From CF-161 sp035259145 (GTDB lineage Bacteria > Chloroflexota > Dormibacteria > Dormibacterales > Dormibacteraceae), in contig DATFWQ010000197.1 in the NCBI GenBank assembly GCA_035259145.1, positions 1-6,411 on the forward strand: a DNA stretch of 6,411 nucleotides, given 5' to 3'. Position numbers and translations under genes: made by a program. The first letter of the stretch is position 1; every line of letters begins with the position of its first letter. Of the stretch, positions 1 to 5,675 are shown one piece after another. A model generated the notes under the pieces. The model was not told the origin of the DNA. It did no database searches and worked only from the letters and a program-made list of their open reading frames with translations.

Positions 1-841
1 CACCTTCCTCTACGTGCCCGACGGCGTGACCGTGGACAAGCCGCTTGTCTCGCAGTTCTGGTCGTCAGGTGGCGGCGCGGCGGTCCTGCCTCACACGCTT
101 ATCGTCGCCGCCCGGGGCAGCAGCTTCAACTACCTGGACGAATTCCTTTCGCCAGACCTGGACCGGCCGGCGCTGACGAGCGGCTCGGCGGAGGTCTTCG
201 CCGGCGAGGGCGCTTCGGTCGGCTACCTGTCGCTGCAGCGTTGGGGCCGCCACGCCTGGCAGTTCGCCGACCAGCGGGTGCGCGCCGAGCGCGACGCCAC
301 CGTGCGCCTTATCGCGGTGGGGCTGGGCGGCCGCTTCGCCAAGAACCGCATCGAGGCGGTCCTGAGCGGGCCCGGCGCGAGCGCGGAGTTGAAGGCACTG
401 TTCTTCGGCTCCGAGCAGCAGTCCTTCGACTTCCACACCTTGCAGCAGCACCGCGTCGGCCACACGACCAGTGACCTGCTGTTCAAAGGCGCCCTCAGCG
501 ACCAGGCGCGCAGCGTTTACGCCGGCCTGATCCGGATCGAGCCCAAAGCCTCACGCTCGGACGCCTACCAGGCCAACCGCAACCTGCTGCTCTCGAAGAC
601 GGCCAAGGCGCACTCCATCCCCATGCTCGAGATCCTGAACAACGACGTCCGCTGTACCCACGGCGCGACCATCGCGCCCGTCGACCCCGCGCACCTGTTC
701 TACCTGCAGAGCCGCGGGATCCCGGCCGCCACCGCGGAGCGGATGGTCGTCCACGGCTTCTTCGGCCAGGTGCTCGACCGGATCCCGGTGCGACAGGCAC
801 GCGAGCTCGTCGAGCAAGAGCTGGAGGCACGAATCGGCTGA
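1..841 (+). CDS. sufD: Fe-S cluster assembly scaffold protein SufD, 3' part (5' end outside window)
   Basis: The reading frame is open from the first base (first full codon at position 2), so the gene begins upstream; the GTG at 14 is an internal valine codon. About 279 residues are visible. They show the right-handed beta-helix core of the SufB/SufD family and the typical C-terminal block: a CTHGAT motif (codons at 653-670), then LFYLQSRGI and a helical tail. The His of CTHGAT (codon 659-661) corresponds by motif to the essential His360 of E. coli SufD; the CxHGAT form and overall tail favour SufD over SufB. In the SufBC2D complex SufD pairs with SufB and the ATPase SufC to assemble a nascent Fe-S cluster in the cytoplasm. 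The stop TGA (839-841) overlaps the next ATG by one base. SufB and SufC are not seen and are presumably upstream. The SufD versus SufB assignment is confident but rests on motifs only. Confidence 0.9.
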   Translation, partial: TFLYVPDGVTVDKPLVSQFWSSGGGAAVLPHTLIVAARGSSFNYLDEFLSPDLDRPALTSGSAEVFAGEGASVGYLSLQRWGRHAWQFADQRVRAERDATVRLIAVGLGGRFAKNRIEAVLSGPGASAELKALFFGSEQQSFDFHTLQQHRVGHTTSDLLFKGALSDQARSVYAGLIRIEPKASRSDAYQANRNLLLSKTAKAHSIPMLEILNNDVRCTHGATIAPVDPAHLFYLQSRGIPAATAERMVVHGFFGQVLDRIPVRQARELVEQELEARIG

Positions 842-1149
842 TGTCGAAGCATCTGGTGGGCAAGGTCGACGACCTCGAGGTGGACAGCATGAGGAAGGTC
901 GTCCTGGACGGCGAGGAGATCTGTCTGATACACGCCGACGACGGGAGCTACTACGCCCTGTGCGACATCTGTACACATGAGGAGTACTCCCTGAGCGAAG
1001 GTGAGCTGTGGGGGCTCGACGTCGAGTGCCCAGCACACGGCTCTCGCTTCAATCTGCTGACGGGGGCCGTAACCGGCCTGCCCGCCGTGATCCCCGCAAG
1101 GACCTTTCCGGTCACCGTGGAGGGTGACGATGTCTACATTGAGATCTGA
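841..1149 (+). CDS. Rieske-type [2Fe-2S] ferredoxin in the SUF operon
   Basis: This 102-residue protein is a single Rieske domain. The cluster ligands are intact: C44-T-H46 and C63-P-A-H66, spaced as in the family (C-x-H, 16 residues, C-x2-H), followed by GSRFNLLTG, which matches the usual second Rieske box. There is no signal peptide or membrane segment, so it is a soluble cytoplasmic electron carrier resembling the ferredoxins of ring-hydroxylating dioxygenases or NirD-like proteins. No oxygenase gene is nearby. Its position between sufD and sufS suggests instead an accessory role in Fe-S assembly, perhaps supplying electrons for persulfide reduction or receiving clusters; that role is inference. 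The ATG overlaps the sufD stop by one base; a GGAGG at 823-827 lies 13 nt upstream, rather far, so translation probably depends on coupling with sufD. The 3' end overlaps sufS by 20 nt. Confidence 0.9.
   Translation: MSKHLVGKVDDLEVDSMRKVVLDGEEICLIHADDGSYYALCDICTHEEYSLSEGELWGLDVECPAHGSRFNLLTGAVTGLPAVIPARTFPVTVEGDDVYIEI
1119..1124 (+). promoter_or_regulatory. Shine-Dalgarno that sets the sufS start
   Basis: GGAGGG lies 5 nt before the ATG at 1130. An in-frame GTG at 1124 would start inside this ribosome binding site, so ATG 1130 is the better start. The site lies within the coding sequence of the Rieske gene. Confidence 0.7.
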
Positions 1150-2371
1150 GGTCGCCACCTCCGGCCGGTACGACGTCGGGGTAATCCGCGCGGACTTCCC
1201 CTTCTTCGACACCGGCGTCGCCTATCTCGACTCTGCCAATACCTCGCAGCGGCCCAGGCAGGTTGTAGAGGCGATGGAGGAGTACTTCACGCAGTACAAC
1301 TCCAACATCCATCGGGCCGTCTACCGGACCTCGATGCAGGCGACGGAGCGCTATGACGCCACCCGGCGCAAGGTCCGCGAATTCATCAACGCAAGGTCGG
1401 TCAAAGAGGTCATCTTCACGCGCAACGTCACTGAGAGCATCAACCTGGTCGCCTATACGTGGGGGCGTCAGAACGTCGGAGAGGGCGACCTGATCGTCCT
1501 GACGGTGATGGAGCACCACTCCAACATCGTGCCCTGGCAAATCCTGGCCCAGGAGAAGGGCGCCCGACTCGCCTACGTCGACATCGACGACCAGGGAGAG
1601 CTGCGCCTCGACCAGTTCCACGACCTGCTGGAGCAGCGCCCCAAGCTGGTCGCGTTCGCGCAAGTCTCGAACACGCTTGGGACGATCACGCCCTACCGCG
1701 AGCTGACGGCGGCGGCTCGTGCTGCCGGCGCGGTGGTCCTGATCGATGGTGCCCAGGGCGTTCAGCACGTTGGCGTGGACGTGCAGGAGGTCGGCTGCGA
1801 CTTCTACGGTTTCACCGGCCACAAGATCCTGGGGCCGACCGGCGTGGGGGTCCTCTACGGGCGCCGCGAGCTGCTTGAGGCCATGCCCCCATTCCTGGGC
1901 GGCGGCGACATGATCAAAGCGGTCTTTCTGGACCACACCGATTACGCGGGGCTGCCCGAGAAGTTCGAGGCGGGAACGCCGGCGATCGCTGAGGTGATCG
2001 GTTTAGGCGCGGCCATCGACTACCTGCAGGGCGTCGGTGTCGACGCCATCCGCGCGCACGAGCTCGACCTGACGGAGTACGCGGTTGAGGCCCTCAGCGA
2101 GATCGACGGTCTGCGGATGTTTGGACCGCCCGCGCTTCGGCGCGCCGGGGTTCTCTCGTTCGACATCGAAGGCATCCACCCCCACGACATCGCGACCATC
2201 GTCGACCGCCACAATGTGTGCATTCGCGCCGGCCACAACTGCGCGATGCCGCTGATGCACCGGCTCGACGTGGCGGCAACAGCCCGCGCCTCGTTCTTCC
2301 TCTACAACACGAAGGAGGAAATCGACCGCCTCCTCGTGGGGTTGCATGACGCGAAGAGAATCTTTTCGTAA
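1130..2371 (+). CDS. sufS: Group II cysteine desulfurase SufS
   Basis: This PLP-dependent enzyme converts L-cysteine to alanine and leaves a persulfide on its catalytic cysteine, the sulfur source for SUF Fe-S assembly. The protein is 413 residues, normal for the family. Visible landmarks are the N-terminal IRADFPFFD and YLDSANTSQRP blocks, HHSNIVPWQ, the cofactor aspartate in LIDGAQ, the PLP lysine K232 in FTGHKILGPTG, PPFLGGGDMI, the catalytic C371 in RAGHNCAMPLM, and the C-terminal ARASFFLYNTKEEID. H352 in HPHDIAT matches by motif His342 of B. subtilis SufS, the residue that exchanges zinc ligation with SufU. The active-site loop reads GHNC rather than the common GHHC. The gene overlaps the Rieske gene by 20 nt, and its TAA shares a base with the sufU ATG, so SufS and SufU are tightly coupled. 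Assignment as the SUF desulfurase is very secure. Confidence 0.97.
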   Translation: MSTLRSEVATSGRYDVGVIRADFPFFDTGVAYLDSANTSQRPRQVVEAMEEYFTQYNSNIHRAVYRTSMQATERYDATRRKVREFINARSVKEVIFTRNVTESINLVAYTWGRQNVGEGDLIVLTVMEHHSNIVPWQILAQEKGARLAYVDIDDQGELRLDQFHDLLEQRPKLVAFAQVSNTLGTITPYRELTAAARAAGAVVLIDGAQGVQHVGVDVQEVGCDFYGFTGHKILGPTGVGVLYGRRELLEAMPPFLGGGDMIKAVFLDHTDYAGLPEKFEAGTPAIAEVIGLGAAIDYLQGVGVDAIRAHELDLTEYAVEALSEIDGLRMFGPPALRRAGVLSFDIEGIHPHDIATIVDRHNVCIRAGHNCAMPLMHRLDVAATARASFFLYNTKEEIDRLLVGLHDAKRIFS

Positions 2372-2766
2372 TGGCTCTCGACGACCAGTTCTATCGCGAA
2401 TACATCCTCGACCACTACAAGAACCCGCGAAACTTCGGGCGGCTCGAGGCGGCGGACATCTCCCACGAGGAGTACAACCCGCTCTGCGGCGACATGGTCG
2501 GAATGGACTTCCGCATGCTCGACGGGGTCATCCAGGACGTTCGCTTTCACGGGCGGGGCTGCGCCATCTCCCAGGCCTCGGCTTCGCTGATGACGGAGCG
2601 CCTGAAGGGAATGAGAGTGGAAGATGCCCGCAAGATCTCGAAGGAGGACGTGCTCGGCGAGCTGGGCATCGAGATCTCACCCGCGCGCTTGAAGTGCGCG
2701 CTGCTCTCACTCAAGGTGTTGAAGGTCGGCGCCTATGGCCTGGCCCATGAGGAGGACGAGGATTGA
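2371..2766 (+). CDS. sufU: SufU-type zinc sulfurtransferase / Fe-S assembly protein
   Basis: SufU accepts the persulfide sulfur from SufS and passes it on to SufBCD. The 131-residue protein has the N-terminal LDHYKNPRNFG, then NPLCGD (C39, D41), GRGCAISQASASLM (C64) and PARLKCALL (R106, K108, C109). C39, D41, C64 and C109 match the zinc ligands of B. subtilis SufU (C41, D43, C66, C128), and R106 matches R125, which acts at the SufS interface. The lysine before the last cysteine marks SufU, since IscU has histidine there. Oddly, C64 to C109 has only 44 intervening residues, close to IscU spacing, so the roughly 18-21 residue insertion that usually distinguishes SufU is missing. The ATG overlaps the sufS stop by one base and no good ribosome binding site is seen, so translation is probably coupled. 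The SufU call rests on motifs and context. Confidence 0.93.
   Translation: MALDDQFYREYILDHYKNPRNFGRLEAADISHEEYNPLCGDMVGMDFRMLDGVIQDVRFHGRGCAISQASASLMTERLKGMRVEDARKISKEDVLGELGIEISPARLKCALLSLKVLKVGAYGLAHEEDED
2751..2755 (+). promoter_or_regulatory. Shine-Dalgarno supporting the TTG start of the rhodanese gene
   Basis: GGAGG stands 7 nt before the TTG at 2763, inside the last codons of sufU. No ATG or GTG is available in frame near the N-terminus, so TTG is the likely start. Confidence 0.65.
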
Positions 2767-3098
2767 ACGAGACAGAGACGTCCTTTCGTGACCTGAAGCT
2801 GGACGAGATCAAGCCGCTGATCGACTGCGGCGATTACGAGGTGGTGGACGTTCGCGAGGGCTGGGAGCGAGAACGCGGCCACATCCCGGGCTCCCGGCAC
2901 GTCGTCCTGAGCCGGATCCTGACCAACCCGACCATCCTGGAGTTCAAGGACAGGACCATCTTCGTGTGTGAGATCGGTGAACGGTCGGCGGTGGCCTCCG
3001 AGATGGCGGTGGCACTGGGCGTGAAGGACGTGGTCAACTTCCGCGGTGGCCACAGGGCCTGGCGCGAGGCCGGGCTGCCACTCGACAAGGGGTTGTGA
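2763..3098 (+). CDS. Single-domain rhodanese (sulfurtransferase) in the SUF operon
   Basis: This is a 111-residue stand-alone rhodanese domain, of GlpE/PspE-like size but with no signal peptide. It shows VVDVREGWE (D29-R31), GHIPGSRHV (39-47), the active-site loop C69-E-I-G-E-R-S with the C-x-x-G-x-R pattern expected of an active sulfurtransferase, and the C-terminal FRGGHRAW (93-100). The catalytic cysteine is present, so it should be able to carry a persulfide. Its place between sufU and sufT suggests that it delivers or stores sulfane sulfur for Fe-S assembly, an inference from context. Translation probably starts at TTG 2763, overlapping the sufU stop by 4 nt, with a good Shine-Dalgarno 7 nt upstream. 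The exact substrate cannot be told from sequence. Confidence 0.92.
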   Translation: MNETETSFRDLKLDEIKPLIDCGDYEVVDVREGWERERGHIPGSRHVVLSRILTNPTILEFKDRTIFVCEIGERSAVASEMAVALGVKDVVNFRGGHRAWREAGLPLDKGL

Positions 3099-3101
3099 GC
3101 A

Positions 3102-3419
3102 ATGGCGGAGCAGGGCGTTCTGGTGACTGAAGAGCAGGTCTACGAAGAGCTGCGCGAGTGCTACGACCCTGAGATCCCGGTCAACATCGTCGATCTGGGC
3201 CTGGTCTATGAGGTGAACATCCAGCCCAGGCGGGTCGACGTGAAGATGACGTTGACAGCCATCGGCTGCCCGATGGCCGGGGAAGTGATGACCGACGTGC
3301 GTGATCACCTGCTCCAGATCCCCGGCGTCGAAGAAGCTGGGGTGGAGCTGGTCTACGACCCACCGTGGACGCCTGAGCGAATGACCGAGGACGCCCGGTG
3401 GGAGCTGGGAATGGTCTGA
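3102..3419 (+). CDS. sufT: SufT: DUF59/MIP18-family Fe-S maturation protein
   Basis: This 105-residue protein is a single DUF59 (MIP18) domain. Landmarks are YDPEIPVNIVDLGLVY (21-36) with the conserved D22-P-E24, the MTLTAIGCPM segment with the conserved C56, and VYDPPWTPERMTEDARWELGM at the C-terminus. Bacterial SufT proteins act as auxiliary Fe-S maturation factors, as shown in Staphylococcus and Mycobacterium, and commonly end suf operons of Gram-positive type. The gene follows the rhodanese stop after 3 nt, and AAGGGG at 3087-3092 sits 9 nt before the ATG. It is the last gene of the visible operon; the next + strand gene is more than 500 nt away. Related PaaD/phenylacetate-oxygenase assembly proteins share the domain, but the suf context makes SufT by far the best call. 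Confidence 0.93.
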   Translation: MAEQGVLVTEEQVYEELRECYDPEIPVNIVDLGLVYEVNIQPRRVDVKMTLTAIGCPMAGEVMTDVRDHLLQIPGVEEAGVELVYDPPWTPERMTEDARWELGMV

Positions 3420-3930
3420 GCCAGCGCTGAGCGTCCGCCTGGCTCGAAGGCCTGGCAGACCTGCCTGCCACCTGGGAACGGCGGACTGGCGTGGTCTGGG
3501 CGACCGGAGCGCCAGAATTGGGCGGCAACCGTAGCGAAAGTGGACCAAATGTGGCCCAATGGCCCTTTCGAGCATCTCTGAGAGGGCCGTCTGCCGGCAC
3601 TTGGACCTTACTCTGGCGTTGCGCTGCGGCGAGGGCTGGAGATGGTTCATTTGCAGCGCGTCGGTAGACCAGTATCGGCTCGCCGGTTGCCCAGACCGCC
3701 AACGCTCCCCTTCGCTGAGCCGGCACACCAGGACCGGCATCGATGGCGGGCATCACAAGCCGGAGGGCATGAGTGCAAATACCGGAGGCGTCGTGTTCGG
3801 CAGCAGCCTCCCGGCAGTAGTAGGTATCCTGCCACTCCGACAGCCTCTCGGGTGCCTGCCACAATCTGCTCGACGAACTTCTGCCTCGCGACACTGGAGG
3901 CGCGAAAGATGAGAGCTGGAGGTTGTTCGG
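3420..3930 (+). other. Intergenic stretch without a convincing gene; possible eroded DNA
   Basis: About 510 nt separate sufT from the dehydrogenase gene. Open frames exist on both strands, but none has a recognisable motif, a good ribosome binding site or plausible composition; several are rich in Arg, Pro and Ser as expected of chance frames in GC-rich DNA. The segment 3525-3565 has closely spaced variants of AGTGGACCAA / TGTGGCCCAA / ATGGCCC, faintly like the internal repeats found at ends of IS21-type elements, but no transposase remnant was recognised. No clear promoter for the downstream gene could be picked out. Confidence 0.4.
3433..3486 (+). terminator. Possible terminator-like nested hairpin after the suf operon
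   Basis: Fourteen bases after the sufT stop an outer stem GTCCGCC (3433-3439) / GGCGGAC (3480-3486) encloses a second stem TGGCAG (3453-3458) / CTGCCA (3465-3470) with a 6-nt loop. There is no T-run, so it is not a classical intrinsic terminator. It is offered as a candidate 3' end structure only. Confidence 0.3.
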
Positions 3931-4836
3931 ATGATGGTTGCTGAGCCGCGAACGACGAAGGTTGGCTTCATCGGGCTGGGGCTGATGGGCCTCCCGATGG
4001 CTCGCAACGTGCTGAGGGCGGGCTATCAGCTGACCGTCTACAACCGGACGGCAGCCAAGGCAGCGGCGCTGGTGGCGGAGGGCGCACGGCAGGTCACCAG
4101 CCCGGCGGAGGTGGCCCAGCGATCGGACGCGGTGGTGACGATGGTGACGGACAGCCCGGACGTGCTCGAAGTGGTTGAAGGCGAGCACGGGCTGCTGGGC
4201 GGAGCGTCGTCGGGATCGACCTGGATCGATATGAGCACGATCTCACCGGACGTTACACGCCGGCTTGGCGCGGCGGCCGCGGACAGGGGCGTCGACGCTC
4301 TGGACGCCCCGGTCAGTGGCGGGCCTCCAGGAGCTGAGGCCGGAACCCTGTCGATCATGGTCGGCGGCAAGCAGGAGGTGTTCGACGCTTGCCTGCCGCT
4401 CCTCGAGGCTATGGGCAAGACCATCGTGCGCGTCGGGGACCTCGGCTCAGGCCAGGTCACCAAGGCCTGCAACCAGGTCGTGATCGCCGCGACGCTCGCC
4501 GGGATCGCCGAGGCGCTCGTCATGGGCGCGAAGGCCGGTGTGGACCCGGCGCTGATCCGGCAGGCGTTGATGGGCGGCTACGCCGGAAGCAGGCTGCTGG
4601 AGGTCCATGGCGAGCGGATGATTCAGCACACCTTCGCGCCCGGCTTCTTCGTCCGGCTGCACAACAAGGACCTGCACATCGCACTCCAGATGGCGCGCAG
4701 CCTCTCAGTCTCTGCGCCGATGACGGCCCTGGCGGCTCAGCACTTCAACGCCCTGATCGCCGATGGCGACGGCGAGCTGGACAACTCCGCGATGCTCAAG
4801 GTCTACGAGCGCCTCGCGAAAACGTCGATCGACTAG
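3931..4836 (+). CDS. NAD(P)-dependent beta-hydroxyacid dehydrogenase, GarR-like (tartronate semialdehyde reductase type)
   Basis: The 301-residue protein has the full two-domain layout of the 3-hydroxyisobutyrate / 6-phosphogluconate dehydrogenase-like family. The Rossmann nucleotide motif is GFIGLGLMGLPMARN (G15, G17, G20); N38-R39 after the second strand is often linked with NADP preference. The substrate-binding loop is DAPVSGGPPGAEAGTLSIMVGG (from D125), the catalytic lysine is K178 in GSGQVTKACNQ, and the C-terminal helical domain carries NKDLHIAL (245-252). Overall it resembles E. coli GarR (tartronate semialdehyde to D-glycerate), but 3-hydroxyisobutyrate dehydrogenase or succinic semialdehyde reductase activity cannot be excluded. 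GGAGG at 3918-3922 lies 8 nt before the first ATG, favouring 3931 over the ATG at 3934. The gene stands alone and converges with marR. No glycerate or glyoxylate pathway gene is visible to settle the substrate. Confidence 0.9.
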   Translation: MMVAEPRTTKVGFIGLGLMGLPMARNVLRAGYQLTVYNRTAAKAAALVAEGARQVTSPAEVAQRSDAVVTMVTDSPDVLEVVEGEHGLLGGASSGSTWIDMSTISPDVTRRLGAAAADRGVDALDAPVSGGPPGAEAGTLSIMVGGKQEVFDACLPLLEAMGKTIVRVGDLGSGQVTKACNQVVIAATLAGIAEALVMGAKAGVDPALIRQALMGGYAGSRLLEVHGERMIQHTFAPGFFVRLHNKDLHIALQMARSLSVSAPMTALAAQHFNALIADGDGELDNSAMLKVYERLAKTSID

Positions 4837-4837
4837 C

Positions 4838-5044
4838 CTAGAGGTGCGGCCGAAAAGCCCGAACGGACCTCTGGCGCCCATGCCGCCCGTTGCATCCCCA
4901 CTTCGTGGGGGCCCCTTTCCCCGAGCCTTCTGCGCTCCTCGCGTACGCATTGCTGATGCGCGTGCTCCGGTGCTCGGCGGCCCGAGCGCATTCGGACCAC
5001 CTGGCCCCCAGATGCCTCGGCCGGGTTTCCGGCCGCACCTCTAG
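4838..5044. repeat. 207-bp structured element with perfect 15-nt terminal inverted repeats bounded by CTAG (MITE-like)
   Basis: The left end CTAGAGGTGCGGCCG (4838-4852) is the exact reverse complement of the right end (5030-5044). The match continues imperfectly inward (AAAAGCCCG on the left, GAAACCCG read from the right). Removing CTAG as a possible target duplication leaves 11-bp arms. Between the ends lie several hairpins: AGAGGT/ACCTCT (4840-4845/4867-4872), CCCCAC-TTC-GTGGGG (4896-4910), CGCAT-TGCTG-ATGCG (4946-4960), GCTCGG/CCGAGC (4972-4987) and CGGCCGG-GTTT-CCGGCCG (5018-5035). No protein is encoded. Ends of this kind with CTAG or TA at the border are known from IS630/Tc1-like elements, so a non-autonomous miniature element is the leading idea; a repeated structured RNA or a bidirectional terminator are alternatives. 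The right CTAG contains the marR stop codon. Copy number in the genome is unknown. Confidence 0.6.
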
Positions 5045-5526
5045 CGTCGTGAGACAGACGGTCGTCGCCCCGGGGAGATCTGCTTTCCGGTGACCGCCGC
5101 GCGCATCACGTCCCGAAAGCGGCTCTGCTCGCGGGCCGGCAGGCGCCGGAAGGCTTCGGGTGGTTCGAATAGCCGCTCGATCAGCTCCGCCCTCACCTGC
5201 TTACCCTTCTCGGTCACGACCAGCACGTTCACCCGGCGGTCGCTCGGGTTGGGCCGACGGATCACGAGACCGCTCACTTCGAGGCGATCGGTGGGATCCA
5301 CGACGGTGGAGGGGTTGCAGCGAAGGCGGGCGGCCAGCTCCTTCTGGGAAATCGGATCGTCAGGGTCCAGCTGGACGAGAGCCCAGGCCGACACCGGCGA
5401 CAGGCCGGCCGCAGCGGCCTCCCTGGTCAGCCGGGCCTCCCACTCGCCGAAAGACTCCACGATCAGCGCCCAGATCTCCTGAGCGCGGGACCGGTAGGCA
5501 AGCCCGGGGACGAAGCCTTCGCTCAC
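5041..5526 (-). CDS. MarR-family winged-helix transcriptional regulator
   Basis: From the GTG at 5526 the protein has 161 residues, the usual MarR size. It contains the winged-helix domain: the ISQKELAARLRCNPSTVVDPTDRLEVSGLV stretch (59-88) includes the recognition helix, and RRPNPSDRRVNVLVVTEKGKQV (90-111) forms the wing with the family's DRR signature. Flanking helices probably make the dimer interface. The single cysteine, C70, sits at the start of the recognition helix. MarR proteins are dimeric repressors released by small phenolic or lipophilic ligands or by oxidation, and usually regulate themselves and a divergent neighbour; here that is the YceI gene. The start is uncertain: the frame is open up to 5658, but the upstream part shows no family similarity and would run through the likely promoter. 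No Shine-Dalgarno precedes the GTG. The stop TAG lies in the right border of the 207-bp element. Confidence 0.88.
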   Translation of the reverse strand: MSEGFVPGLAYRSRAQEIWALIVESFGEWEARLTREAAAAGLSPVSAWALVQLDPDDPISQKELAARLRCNPSTVVDPTDRLEVSGLVIRRPNPSDRRVNVLVVTEKGKQVRAELIERLFEPPEAFRRLPAREQSRFRDVMRAAVTGKQISPGRRPSVSRR

Positions 5527-5528
5527 GT

Positions 5529-5547
5529 GGTGCAGTGTACCGGCACC
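5529..5547 (-). promoter_or_regulatory. Palindrome over a possible marR -10 box (candidate MarR operator)
   Basis: GGTGC (5529-5533) and GCACC (5543-5547) form a 19-bp interrupted palindrome just upstream of the marR GTG. On the - strand it contains TACACT (complement of 5534-5539), a plausible -10 box 7 nt before the GTG, which would give a leaderless or near-leaderless mRNA. No good -35 is seen. The location fits an autoregulatory operator, but this is inference. Confidence 0.35.
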
Positions 5548-5554
5548 CGGCAAA

Positions 5555-5626
5555 ATTCGATTGCCGCCGAAATAAATGGAGTAACGAATCGGTTTGGGGA
5601 TCAACGATGAGCCGGACGGCGATTCG
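5555..5626 (+). promoter_or_regulatory. Repeated ATTCG/CGAAT half-sites in the marR-yceI divergent region
   Basis: The 149-nt region between the divergent genes holds ATTCGATTGC (5555-5564), GTAACGAATCG (5581-5591) and CGATTCG (5620-5626). The first two are an imperfect inverted pair around an A/T-rich centre, and CGAATCG/CGATTCG (5585-5591/5620-5626) are a perfect 7-bp inverted pair. TTGCCG at 5561-5566 with TAACGA at 5582-5587 is a weak promoter candidate for yceI (15-nt spacer). These could be regulator half-sites or chance. Confidence 0.25.
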
Positions 5627-5660
5627 GCCCTACCGCTTCTAGCCTCGGCCCAATTCACAC

Positions 5661-5667
5661 AAGGAGG
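5661..5667 (+). promoter_or_regulatory. Strong Shine-Dalgarno of the yceI gene
   Basis: AAGGAGG followed by T is an almost perfect complement to the 16S 3' end, 8 nt before the ATG at 5676. It is clearly the strongest ribosome binding site in the window and suggests high translation of the YceI protein. Confidence 0.85.
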
Positions 5668-5675
5668 TAATTTCG

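Noticed and set aside
1112..1936. 274-codon open frame on the - strand opposite sufS
   Set aside because: Antisense shadow of sufS; no motif and no ribosome binding site.
2733..3740. 335-codon open frame on the - strand
   Set aside because: It lies antisense to the well-supported rhodanese and sufT genes, has no recognisable motif and reads as a high-GC shadow frame.
3559..3912. 117-codon + strand open frame in the gap
   Set aside because: No Shine-Dalgarno, no motif and overlap with a similar alternative frame at 3642-3944; it looks like chance.
3181..4188. Another 335-codon open frame on the - strand crossing sufT, the gap and the dehydrogenase gene
   Set aside because: It overlaps two certain genes in antisense and is rich in Arg, Ser and Pro with no domain signature. 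The part inside the gap shows no family resemblance either.
4890..5044. Open frames within the 207-bp repeat element
   Set aside because: Short, mutually overlapping, without ribosome binding sites, and they follow hairpin sequence; the region is better explained as a non-coding repeat.
5527..5658. N-terminal extension of the MarR protein to an upstream ATG
   Set aside because: The extra 44 residues show no family similarity and would cover the probable promoter/operator region; the GTG at 5526 gives a normal MarR length.
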